From the NCBI GenBank assembly GCA_963575745.1, contig CAUYUJ010003447.1:1349284-1413283 (forward strand): a DNA stretch of 64,000 nucleotides, given 5' to 3'. Source of the stretch: Prorocentrum cordatum. Lineage: Eukaryota > Sar > Dinophyceae > Prorocentrales > Prorocentraceae. A model generated the notes under the pieces. The model saw only the letters and a list, made by a program, of their open reading frames with translations. It did no database searches and was not told where the DNA came from. Shown here one piece after another: positions 33,531 to 43,819 of the stretch; the first letter of the stretch is position 1; the number at the start of each line of letters is the position of its first letter. The position numbers and the translations under genes were made by a program.

Positions 33531-33713
33531 ATAGCCCATCGCCTCATCTCAGCATCCCCCTCATCCTTTTTCCTCCTCCTTTTCCACCTCCTCCTCGTCC
33601 CCCTCTCCTCTCCCTTCGTTTCATTCCCCGCCCTCCTCTTCTCCCGATCCTCTCCGATTCTTCTCCCCCCCCATCCTCCGCCCCCCCTCCTCCTTCTCTC
33701 CCCGCCCTCCTTT

Positions 33714-36700
33714 TCCTCCCCAGCACGCGCGCCCGATTGGGCATCGTTTGCATGAATTGCACTTCAGGGTGCCCTTCTTTTCGTCGCGCGCGACATTGGC
33801 AGGGTTCCCGGGAAACGCCGACTTCGGTTGTCTCCTCTGGCACGCGCCGCTGCACTGATACGCTCGGCAACTGCGCGCTGTGAACCCGAGTTTCTCACAG
33901 CCCCAGCACACCACTTTGAGTTGTTTCGTCTTTCAATGATGTTCTACTTGTGCTGGCTTCAAATGCTTCGCGCCCGAGAACGCTCCTCCGCACGCCGCGC
34001 GCGTCAGCGGCTTAGCGCCCGCCTCAGCTTTCCGCTTCTTATCATTCAGCTCGCGCGTCGTCCTCTCGCGCTCTGCCGCGAACCTCCGACATAGCCTTTC
34101 CCCTGCTGCTTTGTGCTTCTTTTGAGCATCGGACATCTCCGCCCCCTCTGGGAACGCAGCCAGACAGTCATCGTTCGAACAAAGAACTTGGCCCACGCGT
34201 TTCCTACTATTCGACTCGCGCGTCGTCCTCTCACGTTCTTCCGCGCATTTCCGACGCGACCTCTCCCCTGCTGCTCTGTGCTTCTTCTGTGCTTCGGACA
34301 TCTCCGCCTCCTCTGGGAATAGTGCCAGACAGTCGTCGCTCGAACGACGCACTCTGCCCGCGCTCTCGGCCCATTTCGCGTTGCAACGGCGAAACGTCTG
34401 TTGCCCTTTGACACCGCTGCACTTGACGCAGTACAAGGTCCGAATTCTTGTCGCGTCGACCCCATCGCCAACACCTGCCACGCCCCCATCGCCGCCCTCC
34501 TGCACGCCTCCATCGCCCTGCGCTTTCGTTGCCTATCCGTCGCGCGTCCTGCGCCATTTCTCGTCCGGGCTCTTCATCTCGGCGGTGCACTCTTTACAGA
34601 GCGCCGGCCTCTCCTTCCGCTGGAACTCGTACTTCGTGAACGCCTCCGCCAGCAGCCGTCGTCGGCAACGCCCGCACTGATCGCGCGGCATCAGCTTCGC
34701 CCCCCACTCCTCCCAGTCCACTTTCTCCCCGCGAAGCACCTGCAACAGCTTCTGCGCGCCTGGCATCTCGCCTGCGTTGTGCGGCTTCCTATCGAAAGGC
34801 CGGAAAATCAACAAGTTCCCCCGCCTCCAGGCCCTCGTAATGGCCACATAACTGGACGCCCAACTTGCGCCGCGCCCTCTCTCCAGATCCGCAATAACAG
34901 CGAACGTGGTCCTCCCTTGCGCGGCGCGGGCTGCGACTGCCAACGCTGGAGTAATCATGAACTGTGTGCGCGTCACGCCCAACACTGGATGCTTCCGATA
35001 CTCCTCCAAAAACCCCAGGCGCCCCTTTGAAAGGAAAATTGGGCACAGCCCCGGTTCCCACTCCGGCAGGTGCCACTCCTTCGTATGGAAATCCAACACT
35101 ATCATCTTGGGCACGTGCGACAAGACCTCTTCGTCCGCGTCTCCCACGACCTCGTCCTCGTGTTGCGCCCATCCATGAATCGTCGCTGTGCGCCCCCGCA
35201 GCAGCTGTTTTTTTCGACCTATCCAAATGATCTCCAAGCGCCACGGGCATCCCTTTCGCCAACGGGAGCCACCCTGGTAAGCCTCCAGACACTTTCTCGC
35301 GGTACCCCACCCACCGCATTTTTATCCCCCACCGTGCACGGCCGCCTTTGCCCCCCCCCCACGGCAGGGCTGGTCTCTCCCAGCGACCCGCAGAATCTGT
35401 TCTCCCCGTTCCCTCGCCCATTGCACTGCTCGCTGCTTCCCAGCGTGACACCGGATGTCCTGGTTCGCATAAATCGCAACGGCCCCCACAAACCTCTCCT
35501 CCCTGAATCGCGCGTCCTCCGGCGACGTCGCCGCCGGCTTCCTCATCTCTCGCTCAGCTTTGCAAGCCCCGAACTCTAGAGCATTGTTCTTCGCAGTTTC
35601 CTCTACCATCGCTCCACAACGCGCGTTCCCGCACTGCGGGGCGCCGCTCACCCATGATCCTGGCGCGTCCGTTGGCCTGCCATACAAGAAATTATACGTC
35701 CGCTCGGTCAGCTCTCCGCGACAGAACTCGTCTTGCACCCCTAGAAACCAGCCACCCTGGTCCTCCACGCGCTTGCACTCCGTCAGTTCTGTCATGCCTT
35801 GAACTGCCCCTTCGCCACCCGCTCCCCAGAACATGGGTTGCCCGTGATCCTCTGTAGCTCCCAGCGCGTACTTCCTCGCATTTTTGAAATACGACGTGGG
35901 CAGCGCATTGATTGCCGTTCCCGACGGCGGGCCCAGCAGATAAGAATCCCCGCTGAATAACACGCTCACTCCCCCGAAGGGCCTGTCTGCGCCGCCCCCT
36001 CCTACCTTTGCATCGCTCGCTGCAGACATACACGACCGCAGTTGCGAATCCAGCTCTGCCAGACAATTCGCGCTCAACATGCTCGCCTCGTCAACGATGA
36101 GCCACTTCCACTGCGACACTCGCTGCGCAGCCACCTCCTTCTTCGTCATCCTCTTCGCCTCGGCGTCCTTCTCGCCGTCTGCGACAGGCCCCTTCGTCTT
36201 ATTCACACCCAGTCCACATGCACTGTGAATGGTGTTCCCGCCCAGCGCTGACGCATTGGTGGCCTGCAAAGCTGCCGCCTGGAAGTCAATGCCGCGCGTC
36301 CACCCCATCTCCTTCTCGAACAGCCCCCTCCGAATCTTGCCAATTACGAAGCTCTTCCCCGTCCCTGGGCCACCGTGCAGAACCCGCAACAGAGGCCCCA
36401 TTCCCGCGCCTTTCTCGGCCACCTTCTGCCCCCGCGCCGGGGGCGAGAACTCGTGCGCCAGAACCCGATCGGCCACTTTCTCAACACTACTCCGTTGACC
36501 CGCATTGAGCCCACCAGCAGCGAGCTGGCGTTTCCACCTGCGCACGCTCGACGCCGTCGCCTTCTTTCCCGCGGCGACCGCTGGGGCCCTGCCCTCTTCC
36601 GACCCGCCTTCCCCTTCCTGAGCTCTCGACGCGGCTGCCGCTGCCTGTGCCTGCTTCGCTTCGTCGTCGCCCCGCGCTACCTGGGGGCTCTTGAGCTGCG

Positions 36701-36797
36701 CCTGGCGCAGCTCAACTGCCTCTTTCAAGCTCAAGCTCACTTTTGGCCGCTTGAGCCTTAGACCGGCTCCCACAAGTCCACGATGCAAACTCATCAA
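33714..36797 (-). CDS. PIF1-like superfamily 1 DNA helicase with C-terminal Cys-rich repeats
   Basis: ATP-driven DNA unwinding is predicted. The first segment (36797 to about 35350) has Walker A HGGPGTGKS (residues 141-149), Walker B WLIVDEASM (residues 232-240) and the motif III region VLFSGDSYLLGPPS. After a C10 run (35351-35360) the frame moves to REKVSGGLPGWLPLAKGMPV, and at a T7 run (35208-35214, A7 on the gene strand) it returns to the original frame: QLLRGRTATIHGW, AARAAQGRTTFAVIADLERG, SSYVAITRA (motifs V/VI). Downstream are Cys-rich segments: CGRCRRRLL...CKECTAEM (34.6 kb), YCVKCSGVKGQQTF, a 55-residue tandem duplication (period 165 bp, 34010-34360) and WGCEKLGF...CNSCKRCP (33.75-33.91 kb). 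This layout suggests a Helitron-related or nuclear PIF1 paralogue with appended zinc modules. No Rep nuclease domain was found, so a Helitron call is not made. Whether the C-terminal segments are one chain or spliced is unresolved. Confidence 0.82.
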
Positions 36798-36849
36798 GGT
36801 TTTGCATCATGAAACCACCTAATATAATGTGATAAATTCAGAGCACGTC

Positions 36850-37385
36850 AATATGTTACACCACAACACATGACTTCATATGTGAAGACATAACACATAA
36901 TGTCATATATTAAAAATAACTCAATCAGACTCATCATAACTTCATAAGTTAAACCAGAACACGTAGCTTCATATGTTGAGCCAAGGCACATAACTTCATA
37001 TGCTAAGCCAGAACAGATAACTACTACTACTACCACCACCACCACGCTACTGCTGGACGCTGCGCTCGCAGGCACGCTTGGATAAGGCCGTCTTGGACCA
37101 TCTTGGGTCATCTTGGGCCCTCTTGGGGGCGTCTTGGGATATTATCTCATCTACCTTGGTAAGGCTTGTTATCTTCGAACCGGCCAAGCTTTGCGCATTG
37201 CGCGGGTCTTTGCACCTGCGGCCCGGGCCCAGGCATAACACATAACGTCATATGTTAAGCCATAACACAAAACTTAGTATGTTAAATCATAACACAATCA
37301 GACCCCTCATATGTTCTTATGTTAAATCACAACACCTAACTTCATACTTTGTGTCATGATCTCATAGCTCCTCATGACTTCTCAT
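36850..37385 (+). repeat. AT-rich tandem repeats upstream of the helicase
   Basis: Units of about 30 bp with ACATAACTTCATATGTTAA(G/A)CCAGAACAC, interrupted by (CCA)n and unique DNA at 37020-37230. Markedly AT-rich against the surroundings. It separates divergent genes (helicase on minus, 37393 gene on plus), so it could hold promoters, but none is identifiable. Confidence 0.72.
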
Positions 37386-37392
37386 AGCCTCA

Positions 37393-38073
37393 TATGCAGA
37401 AAAACTCATCATTGCGGATAAGACTGTGCGGGTGGACGAGCCCTACATCGAGAAGCGCGGACAAGGTCGGCGGTGCCTGGCGTGCAATTGCTCGCTGGAC
37501 AATGCCCAACACCTCGAGCAGAAGCGCCGCGGGAACATGGCGTGGCACTGGTGCTTCGGGCGCAGGGATCGCGGGCATGAGCAGCGCGCGCACGCCCCCC
37601 TCATCGATTTCGAGAGCCACCAGATCACGCCGAAGTTCTGGAGCAACAGCCCCACTGACGACGTGCCGACGCCTGCTGCCGACGGCGCCGCCGGCGGCGG
37701 GCAGTGGACAAATGCAACCCAGCAGGCGATTCGAGACCAGGAGCCTCCAGCAGCGGCAGCAGGAGCCGCCATCGCTTCGCCTCCTGGATTGGTGCACTCC
37801 GATGACGCGAAAGAAATTTTGGCAGAGATCGAGAAGTCCAGGGGTGAGCTGGCAACTGAGATCGCGACTGTGAAAGAGAAGATCGCGACGCACAGCTCGG
37901 AAGTCGAGGACAAGATCGAGCAGCTCGCCGCCGCGATCGCGGGCATCTCAGCGCTTCTGAACGACATGTACCCTCGCGGCCCGGCAGGCTTGCGCGCTTT
38001 GTCGAGCAGTGCCAGCGCGGGAGCGTTAGGGCCTTACGATCAGCATCGTAGGAGTCCCAGTCAGCCGCGTTAG
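37393..38073 (+). CDS. Hypothetical protein with CxxC segment and coiled coil
   Basis: A frame opening after ATATGCAG reads EKLIIADKTVRVDEPYIEKR, then a possible zinc-binding segment (GRRCLACNCSLDNAQH...HWCFGRRDRGHE). A Pro/Ala linker follows, then a heptad-rich helix (KEILAEIEKSRGELATEI, ATVKEKIATHSSEVEDKIEQ, LAAAIAGISALLNDMY) and a Ser/Ala tail, stopping at 38073. The start is uncertain: GTG codons at 37426/37432 are not credible dinoflagellate starts, so an upstream exon is likely. The Cys/His spacing is reminiscent of small RNA/DNA-binding fingers but matches no family known to me. About 215 residues are visible. Confidence 0.68.
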   Translation, partial: YAEKLIIADKTVRVDEPYIEKRGQGRRCLACNCSLDNAQHLEQKRRGNMAWHWCFGRRDRGHEQRAHAPLIDFESHQITPKFWSNSPTDDVPTPAADGAAGGGQWTNATQQAIRDQEPPAAAAGAAIASPPGLVHSDDAKEILAEIEKSRGELATEIATVKEKIATHSSEVEDKIEQLAAAIAGISALLNDMYPRGPAGLRALSSSASAGALGPYDQHRRSPSQPR

Positions 38074-38194
38074 GGCCTTGCGATCAGTCCCCAGCGAGCA
38101 TCAACCCAGCGCGGGGGCGCTCGGGCCTTTCGACTGGCGGAACACAGCCACCAATTGACGCATGATGGACGACCGCTGGAGTCAGCCTGGCAGG

Positions 38195-38475
38195 TGAGCA
38201 TCGGCCCTGGTAAGTGAGCAAGTGGGCAAGAGTGCCCGCGCTGTTTGCTAACCTCTTCCCCCCCCTCCTCCTCCGCGTGGGCAAGAGTGCCAGCGCTGTT
38301 GGCTAACCTCTTCCTCCTCCTCCTCCTCCTCACGATGCGGCAGGTGAGCGCCAGCCCTGGTAAGTGAGCAAGTGGGCAAGAGTGCCCGCGCTGTTTGCTA
38401 ACCTCTTCCTCCTCCTCCTCCTCCGCGTGGGCAAGAGTGCCCGCGCTGTTTGCTAACCTCTTCCTCCTCCTCCTC
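38195..38475 (+). repeat. Tandem repeat GTGAGC...AAGAGTGCCCGCGCTGTTTG with CTC tail
   Basis: Four copies of GGGCAAGAGTGCC(C/A)GCGCTGTT(T/G)GCTAACCTCTT followed by (CTC)n. Two carry the longer 5' part AGC(A/G)CCAGCCCTGGTAAGTGAG. Lies just 3' of the 37393 gene. Confidence 0.85.
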
Positions 38476-38767
38476 CTCACGATGCTTTGAACATCGCCCT
38501 CCTCCCCCCCTCGCGACTGCTCGCATAATTACTGCTGGCGCTCTATGAGTGATCTTGAAGGCAAGGCCTTCCCTGCAGAGTGTTTCGCGCAATTCATCGA
38601 AGGATGATGCCAGCGCCGTGCTGTTGCCCTGCCCCCTCGCGGGGCCTCCTCGGAGCCAGGACTTTTACTTCTCACCTTTACCTCCTCCTCTTCCTCCCCC
38701 TCACGGCTGCCCCTCGCCCTCGGGATCCTGACCCCCCTGCCGCTCGCCCTCGGGGCCACCTCGTGCA

Positions 38768-38848
38768 GCGCTCTTGCTCGCGAGTGGTCCGCGCAGTACT
38801 CTTGCCCACGAGTGGTCCGCGCAGTACTCTTGCTCACGAGTGGGCCCA
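38768..38848 (+). repeat. 28-bp tandem repeat, three copies
   Basis: CTCTTGC(T/C)C(G/A)CGAGTGG(T/G)CC + GCGCAGTA starts at 38771, 38799 and 38827. Confidence 0.88.
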
Positions 38849-38869
38849 AGAGGGACTCGTCGTCGTCGT

Positions 38870-39115
38870 CGTTGTCATCCGAACCGAACCCCTCAGGGCC
38901 CAGACGCACCAGTCTTCCGAGCAGCGTCCAGCCGCGCCGACGAGGATGGACCCCCGCAGGCCGAAAGCCTCAAACCTCGAACCTCGAGCCTCGAGGAGAG
39001 AGTGGACTCCTCGTCCGCGGTCCCCGGACGCCGTTGCCGCCGTCGCCGCCGCCGCCGTCGTCGTCGCCCGAGCCGGACCCCTCAGGGTCCAGACGCACCA
39101 GTCTTCCTCACGCGC
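38870..39115 (+). repeat. Duplicated segment of about 190 bp
   Basis: GAACCCCTCAGGGCCCAGAC + GCACCAGTCTTCC (38886) recurs as GGACCCCTCAGGGTCCAGAC + GCACCAGTCTTCC (39075). Both follow GTCGTCGTCG runs. No protein assigned. Confidence 0.7.
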
Positions 39116-39479
39116 ACCCTTATCCCGCAGCACTTCGCCCCGCGAAATGCCGAGGCATAAAGGTGCGCGCGTGGCTGGTGCGATGCCGGCTCGGGTTTGT
39201 CTTCCGCGGCCATCGCCGCCGTTTCTGATGGGAGGGGGAACGCAATGCAAATCCAATTCTCTCGACCCTGCTGCCCCTCCGCCCCCTCCTGCCCCTCCTG
39301 CCCGCCCTTGCCTCGAACAGAAAAAGAAACGAATGGGAAAGGCTAAGAGATCTGGATTTGCTTTGCTTTCCTCCTCCCACTCTCTCTTGTTCCTCTCGCC
39401 CTCCTCCTCCATGAGCCGACGCTTCTTGGGGGCGAGGAGGGGGGCACTTTTCCCCTCCATGGTGTTCCTTGAGTGGAAA

Positions 39480-39532
39480 CGCCTGCAAAGGGATCCTCCT
39501 CCTCCCCCTCCTGATCTTCCCCCCCCTCCTCC

Positions 39533-39564
<32 letters not shown>

Positions 39565-40345
39565 CCTCCGCCTCTTCATTGTCCTCAGCCGCTGCAGCCG
39601 CCGTCGCCGCCTCCTCCTCCTCCTCTTCCTCTCCTCCTCCTCCTTCTCCTCCTCCTCCTCCTCTTCCACCTCCTCCTCCTCCTGCTCATCCTCCTCGTCC
39701 CTTCTCCTCCTCCTCCTCCTCGCCCTCCCCCTCCTCCCCCCCCGCCGCCGGCGCCGTCGCCGGAGGGCTCAGGTTGGGTGAAGGGGCGCACGCGTGGCTG
39801 CAGCCGAAGGAGGCGCGCCCCGCCACCCTGCGCCAAGCGCGCCACTTTGGAGAAGGAGGATGAGGAGGGAAAGGAGGAAGAGTAGGATGGGGGAGGAGCA
39901 GCATCAGCAGCAACAGCACTAGCAGCAGCAGCAGCAGCAGCAGGAGCAGGAGCAGGAACGGGAGCTGGAGCAGTGGCAGGAGCAGGAGGGAGGAGGAGGA
40001 AGAGGAGCTAGAGGAGCATGAGGAGGGAGGAGGAGGAGGAGTTCGAAGGGGGGGCAACTCTTGAAAATCGATGTGCTTTCGGTAACCCCTTCTCCTCAAC
40101 CCTCCCTCCTCCCTCCTTCTCCCCGCCCCTTCGCCCAGCCTCCCACCCCTCCCTCCCTCCCACCCCTGGCCCCTCCCTCCCACTCCTCCTCCCCGCCCCT
40201 TCTAACCACCTTCTCCCCGCTCAACCCTGCGCCACCTTCCCCCCCCCTCACCTCCTCGATACGAGACGTTGGCAATTGACAACACATGAAGTGACGGATG
40301 AGATCCCCTTCCTACCCCCCCCCCCTCCCCCCTCCCCCCACCCCC
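39480..40345. repeat. CCT/CTC-rich low-complexity region
   Basis: Pyrimidine triplets, a GCAGCAG/GGAGCAG section at 39895-40010 and C-runs near 40310-40380. Poly-Pro, poly-Leu and poly-Glu frames are artefacts. Confidence 0.85.
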
Positions 40346-40396
40346 ACCTACCCCCGCTCTCCCCTCGCCCCCCCCCATGCCATCCCCCCTCCCATC

Positions 40397-40414
40397 GCAG
40401 CCATTTTTGGCTTC
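40397..40414 (+). other. Weak spliced-leader-like word
   Basis: GCAGCCATTTTTGGCTTC resembles the dinoflagellate spliced-leader core GTAGCCATTTTGGCT with one substitution and one extra T. A short ORF (ATG 40425, MSGPPLQAPRKCEATSG) follows. Weak on its own. Confidence 0.3.
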
Positions 40415-40757
40415 CGGTGCTTGGATGAGCGGACCTCCGCTGCAGGCGCCTCGTAAGTGCGAGGCGACAAGCGGCATGGCCATGGCGTCGTTGGCTGTCC
40501 GGAGGCGAGCTCGTCGAACGTCGACGTGTGAGTGTTCGCGGCAGCAAAGTCGGCGCGTGAGGCTGTGAGCGTGCGACGCGTCAAGTGTGCTGGCCGAGAG
40601 GCATCGTCGGGCGAATGGCCCCTCTCCGCCGCACGCAGGAGAAGATCAGAGCGGGATGAAGGGCGGCATAGGCTGTTCAACCGATCGCCGACCGACCCGA
40701 CGATTGGCGCAGTGCGATGAAAACTAGCATTCATCTAGGCCCCTTTGCTGAGGAGGC

Positions 40758-41525
40758 GTGTATTCCGAGGAGAGACCGCCCTTGCGGCCCCACATGATCG
40801 CAGATGCGATGCTCATCGCGGACGGCCTGCCGGCAGGGAATCTGCTCAAGATTCCTGGCGTGGACGAGGCGGGGCTCCAGGACAGGGCGAGCATGGCCGT
40901 GATGGAGGCGAACGACATCAAGAAGCTGATCGGCGCTGTTCGCCACCTGCCGCGAGGAGGGCGTTCGAGCTACAGCCCCATCACGCGCGAGCTGAAGAGC
41001 CTCGCCAAGTGGCCGCCGGCCGGGGGGTCACCGGCGATGATCGAAGCAGGGGCACGGCGGGTGTGCCGACGACGATGCAGGAGCTGAACCGACGACGAAG
41101 GACGATGACAGCGAGCTATGGTGCCAGGAACATGGGTCACGCTTCCCCAGCGTCATCGAGGACACCGCGGGCGGTGAGACGCGTGGACCAGTCCATCAGA
41201 GTACGCAGTCCGCTGGATTCGATCGCGCGGCTCAGATGATAGAGATCGTCGGGCGCGAGGTGGGAGAAGCGCGGAGCGTCCGACAATGAGGACCGCAAGC
41301 CCGATCTGAGAGGTTGGTCTTGCCGCGCTCACGTGGGGGCAGGCTGAGAAGTCGAGCTCCGACTCGGAGTACTCCTACTCGGACGCGTGCTCCGGTTTAG
41401 CGGGAGGCCATCCAGTCAAGTGCGAGGATGTTCTGGCGATGCCCGGAGGTGCTGCAGAAACATTTCAGGGAGTCCGCGATGACGCCTGCCAAGTCCGCTG
41501 TGTCAGCGGCAAAACACCGGGCCAA
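40758..41525 (+). CDS. Hypothetical plus-strand gene, frames change twice
   Basis: The first segment, with ATG at 40794, reads MIADAMLIADGLPAGNLLKI, DEAGLQDRASMAVMEANDIK, SYSPITRELKSLAKWP. A second frame from about 41086 reads TKDDDSELWCQEHGSRFPSV, IEDTAGGETRGPVHQSTQSA, GFDRAAQMIEIVGREVGEA. A third from about 41342 reads AEKSSSDSEYSYSDACSGLA, GGHPVKCEDVLAMPGGAAET, FQGVRDDACQVRCVSGKTPG. Each piece is non-repetitive and protein-like, but the joins show no clear introns, so short introns, indels or decay are possible. An in-frame stop at 40749 bounds the left. Family unknown. Confidence 0.5.
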
Positions 41526-41537
41526 GGGAGGCAGGAG

Positions 41538-41581
41538 GGAAGGGAGAGAGAGAGAGAGATGGAGAGAGAGAGAGATAGAGA

Positions 41582-41618
<37 letters not shown>
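41538..41618. repeat. (GA)n microsatellite
   Basis: GAGAGA with ATGGAGA interruptions. Separates the plus-strand gene from the 3' end of the minus-strand retroelement. Confidence 0.9.
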
Positions 41619-41983
41619 GACAAGTAGGCGGACCGGGGTCCGTCCGCGAGGCGCACTGCGGTGCGACAACTCGCAAAACACTATTTGCGGCGGTGCAGCC
41701 TTTAGATACGAGGGCGGGCAACAAAAAACCCCTCCCCCGGCGCAGTGCGACAGACGCTACAGACGGCGGACAGACGGTGATGATCTCACCTGTCAGACCG
41801 CGTGAAGAAAGAGGCCCCAACAAGAAAGGCGACGTGCTGACACGTGGCTAGGCGGCTTGGCAGACCGCCAGTTGGGCGCTTGGCCGCAAAGCGGCGCGCA
41901 GTGACGGGGCATCCCCCGCCCCCACGCCCTGACACCGTGGACGCGGAGCCACGCGTACACACGGGCAGGCAGAGAGGAGGAGA

Positions 41984-42399
41984 CTAGCGCGGGGCACCAG
42001 GTGGAGCGCCGCGGAACGATGACAGCATAGCTTGGATGGTGAGTGACGGCACGGCACCATCGGGCGAGGGCGTGAGCAGCTCGGCGAAGGCTCGCCCGGC
42101 GCTGTGGAGGCGCTGGAGTAGAGGGCCTTGGCGAGCTTGGGCGGCGGCGATGTCCGCGGCGAGAGCAACGCACCTCTGCTGGAGAGCAGCCATAGCCTGG
42201 GACAGCTCGGTTTCGCGGTCGGTGAGGGGTGGCTGCTCAGTGCCAGCGGCCGAGGGCCTCGAGACAGAGGCGAGGTCCTCGGTACGCCTGTCCAGATGGT
42301 GGACTAGCGTAGTGCGGCACCCTGTACGCTGTCGTCCGTCACCTTGAAAGGTGACTGGAGGGGAACACGCGACCCCAGGGCTGGAGCCGCTAGGGCCAC
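41984..42399 (-). CDS. C-terminal tail of the retroelement polyprotein
   Basis: Frame 1 reads GPSGSSPGVACSPPV, RRTEDLASVSRPSAAGTEQP, LTDRETELSQAMAALQQRCV, ALAADIAAAQARQGPLLQRL, FAELLTPSPDGAVPSLTIQA, and stops at 41984. The helical segment could be a short coiled coil. The join with frame 0 upstream needs a frame change near 42400. The segment after 41984 (to about 41620) holds nothing recognisable and may be the 3' untranslated region. Confidence 0.55.
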
Positions 42400-43812
42400 G
42401 CCCCGAGAGGTCGGGAGAGCCGCATCCTCTCGCTCAGCAACGATGGAAGCGTGGACGGGGTGCGAGGGCCTGTCTGGTTCAGTGCCCTGCGGGGGGGCTG
42501 AAGCCGCCCCCGCGGGCTGCCGCTGGTGGGGCGGAGTGGTTTGCGCGGTGGGACCAATCATGATGCCGTGCGAGGGCTCTGAGGTCAGCCGCGTAGAAGG
42601 GTGGCGTCTCGGTAGGGCTGCATGGTCGGCAGCGTGGGGTGTCGGCGGTGCGTCGTCTATGCCACTCAGTCCGCGGGGGTCACCCAGGTCGTCGTCGGCG
42701 TCTTGGCGGTGGCCGATGTCATCGTATGGGGGCGATGTCGCTCTCGGAGACGGAGTTGCGGTAGGCGTCGAGAGGTTGCCCGACGGGGCAGGGTTTTCGC
42801 TGACTGGTCCGTCGTCCAAAGCGTCCGATCCCCCACCGAAGCTGAACAGGTCGTCCTCCTGTTCGTCAGCGTCTTGAAGGTGAGCGGCGTTGTCATGTGG
42901 GTGCGATGCCGCTCTCAATGGCGGAGTCGAGGGCGACGTGCGGATGCCCGACGGGGCAAGGTTGGCGCTGGCTGGCCCGTCGCCTAGGAAGTCAAGTCCC
43001 CCGCCAAAGCCGAACGGGTCGTCCTCCTGTTCGTCGAATATCGCCCGTTGGGCCTCGGCCCAGAGCTCGTCCGGGTTCTGTGGGATGTCTGGTCCAGCCG
43101 CGGGTGGTGCCTGGTCAGACAGCAGGGGGTTTGGTTCCATTTTGTTGAGTTCCGCAGCTGTAAACCCATCCCTGCGGTGTGGGAGGGGGAGTGTGCGGTG
43201 TCTACGCTCGTAGATGGCGACAGCGACTCCATGAAGCACGGTCGCTTGGCGATGTCGTGTTTTGGCAGCTTCTACAATGTCGTCTGGAAGGTTATGAGTA
43301 CGTGCCGCCGTTGTGGCGAGGGCGTCAGCCTGACGATTGAACTCCTCCGCGATGGGCCCGATGAGCCCGAGGTCGATGCCCATGTCGCCCTGGTGGCTAG
43401 CGACTTTCTCGACGCGGAACATGTTGGGCTTGGCCATGACGCATCGGTGGATCTTTTCCAGAGCTCCACGTGCGTGCCCTGCGGTGGTGAGTGTCCGTCG
43501 ATGATCCTTTGGAACCCATCAACCACCGCCTGGTTGTCCACGAAAACGTGTACGGGCCGTTCAGCACATGCCGTGAGGTGGACAATGGCGAGGGTATCCG
43601 CAAGCTGTGCGTTCTGCGTAATGCCGTGGACGCGTGCACTGTAGTGCATGCGGTGGTCGATGCCGTAGTAGACGCCGTAGCCCGCTCGTGCAAGCAATGG
43701 GATGGCTTGGTTGGTGCATGCACCGTCCGTGGCAGCGTAGACCCATGTCCAACCAGTGTCGTGGTCAAGGTAGGTGGTGTAGGATCCTGGGCTGAAGCCG
43801 CAGGATCTCCCT
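42400..43812 (-). CDS. RNase H domain and acidic C-terminal region of the retroelement
   Basis: After CGFSPGSYTTYLDHDTGW (frame 2) the RNase H reads WVYAATDGACTNQ (first Asp), GYGVYYGIDHRMHYSARVHG, AQLADTLAIVHLTACAE and VHVFVDNQAVVDGFQ (Asp, near 43540). After a frame change near 43430 it continues MFRVEKVASHQGDMGIDLG and EFNRQADALATTAA (last Asp, near 43320). It would degrade the RNA strand of the hybrid. A tail follows with an imperfect tandem repeat: DEQEDDPFGFGGGLDFLGDG and DEQEDDLFSFGGGSDALDDG, each followed by NLAPSG/NPAPSG. It runs on in frame 0 to about 42400 and contains one 13-mer copy at 42495. Confidence 0.8.
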
Positions 43813-43819
43813 CAGGGGG

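Noticed and set aside
33714-36797. Calling the helicase a Helitron
   Set aside because: No Rep/HUH motif, CTRR end or 3' hairpin was found; PIF1-like paralogues are equally likely.
38580-39863. 427-codon plus-strand ORF
   Set aside because: Built of CTC/CCT triplets and Arg/Pro-rich GC DNA, with a 28-bp tandem repeat inside; no globular segment.
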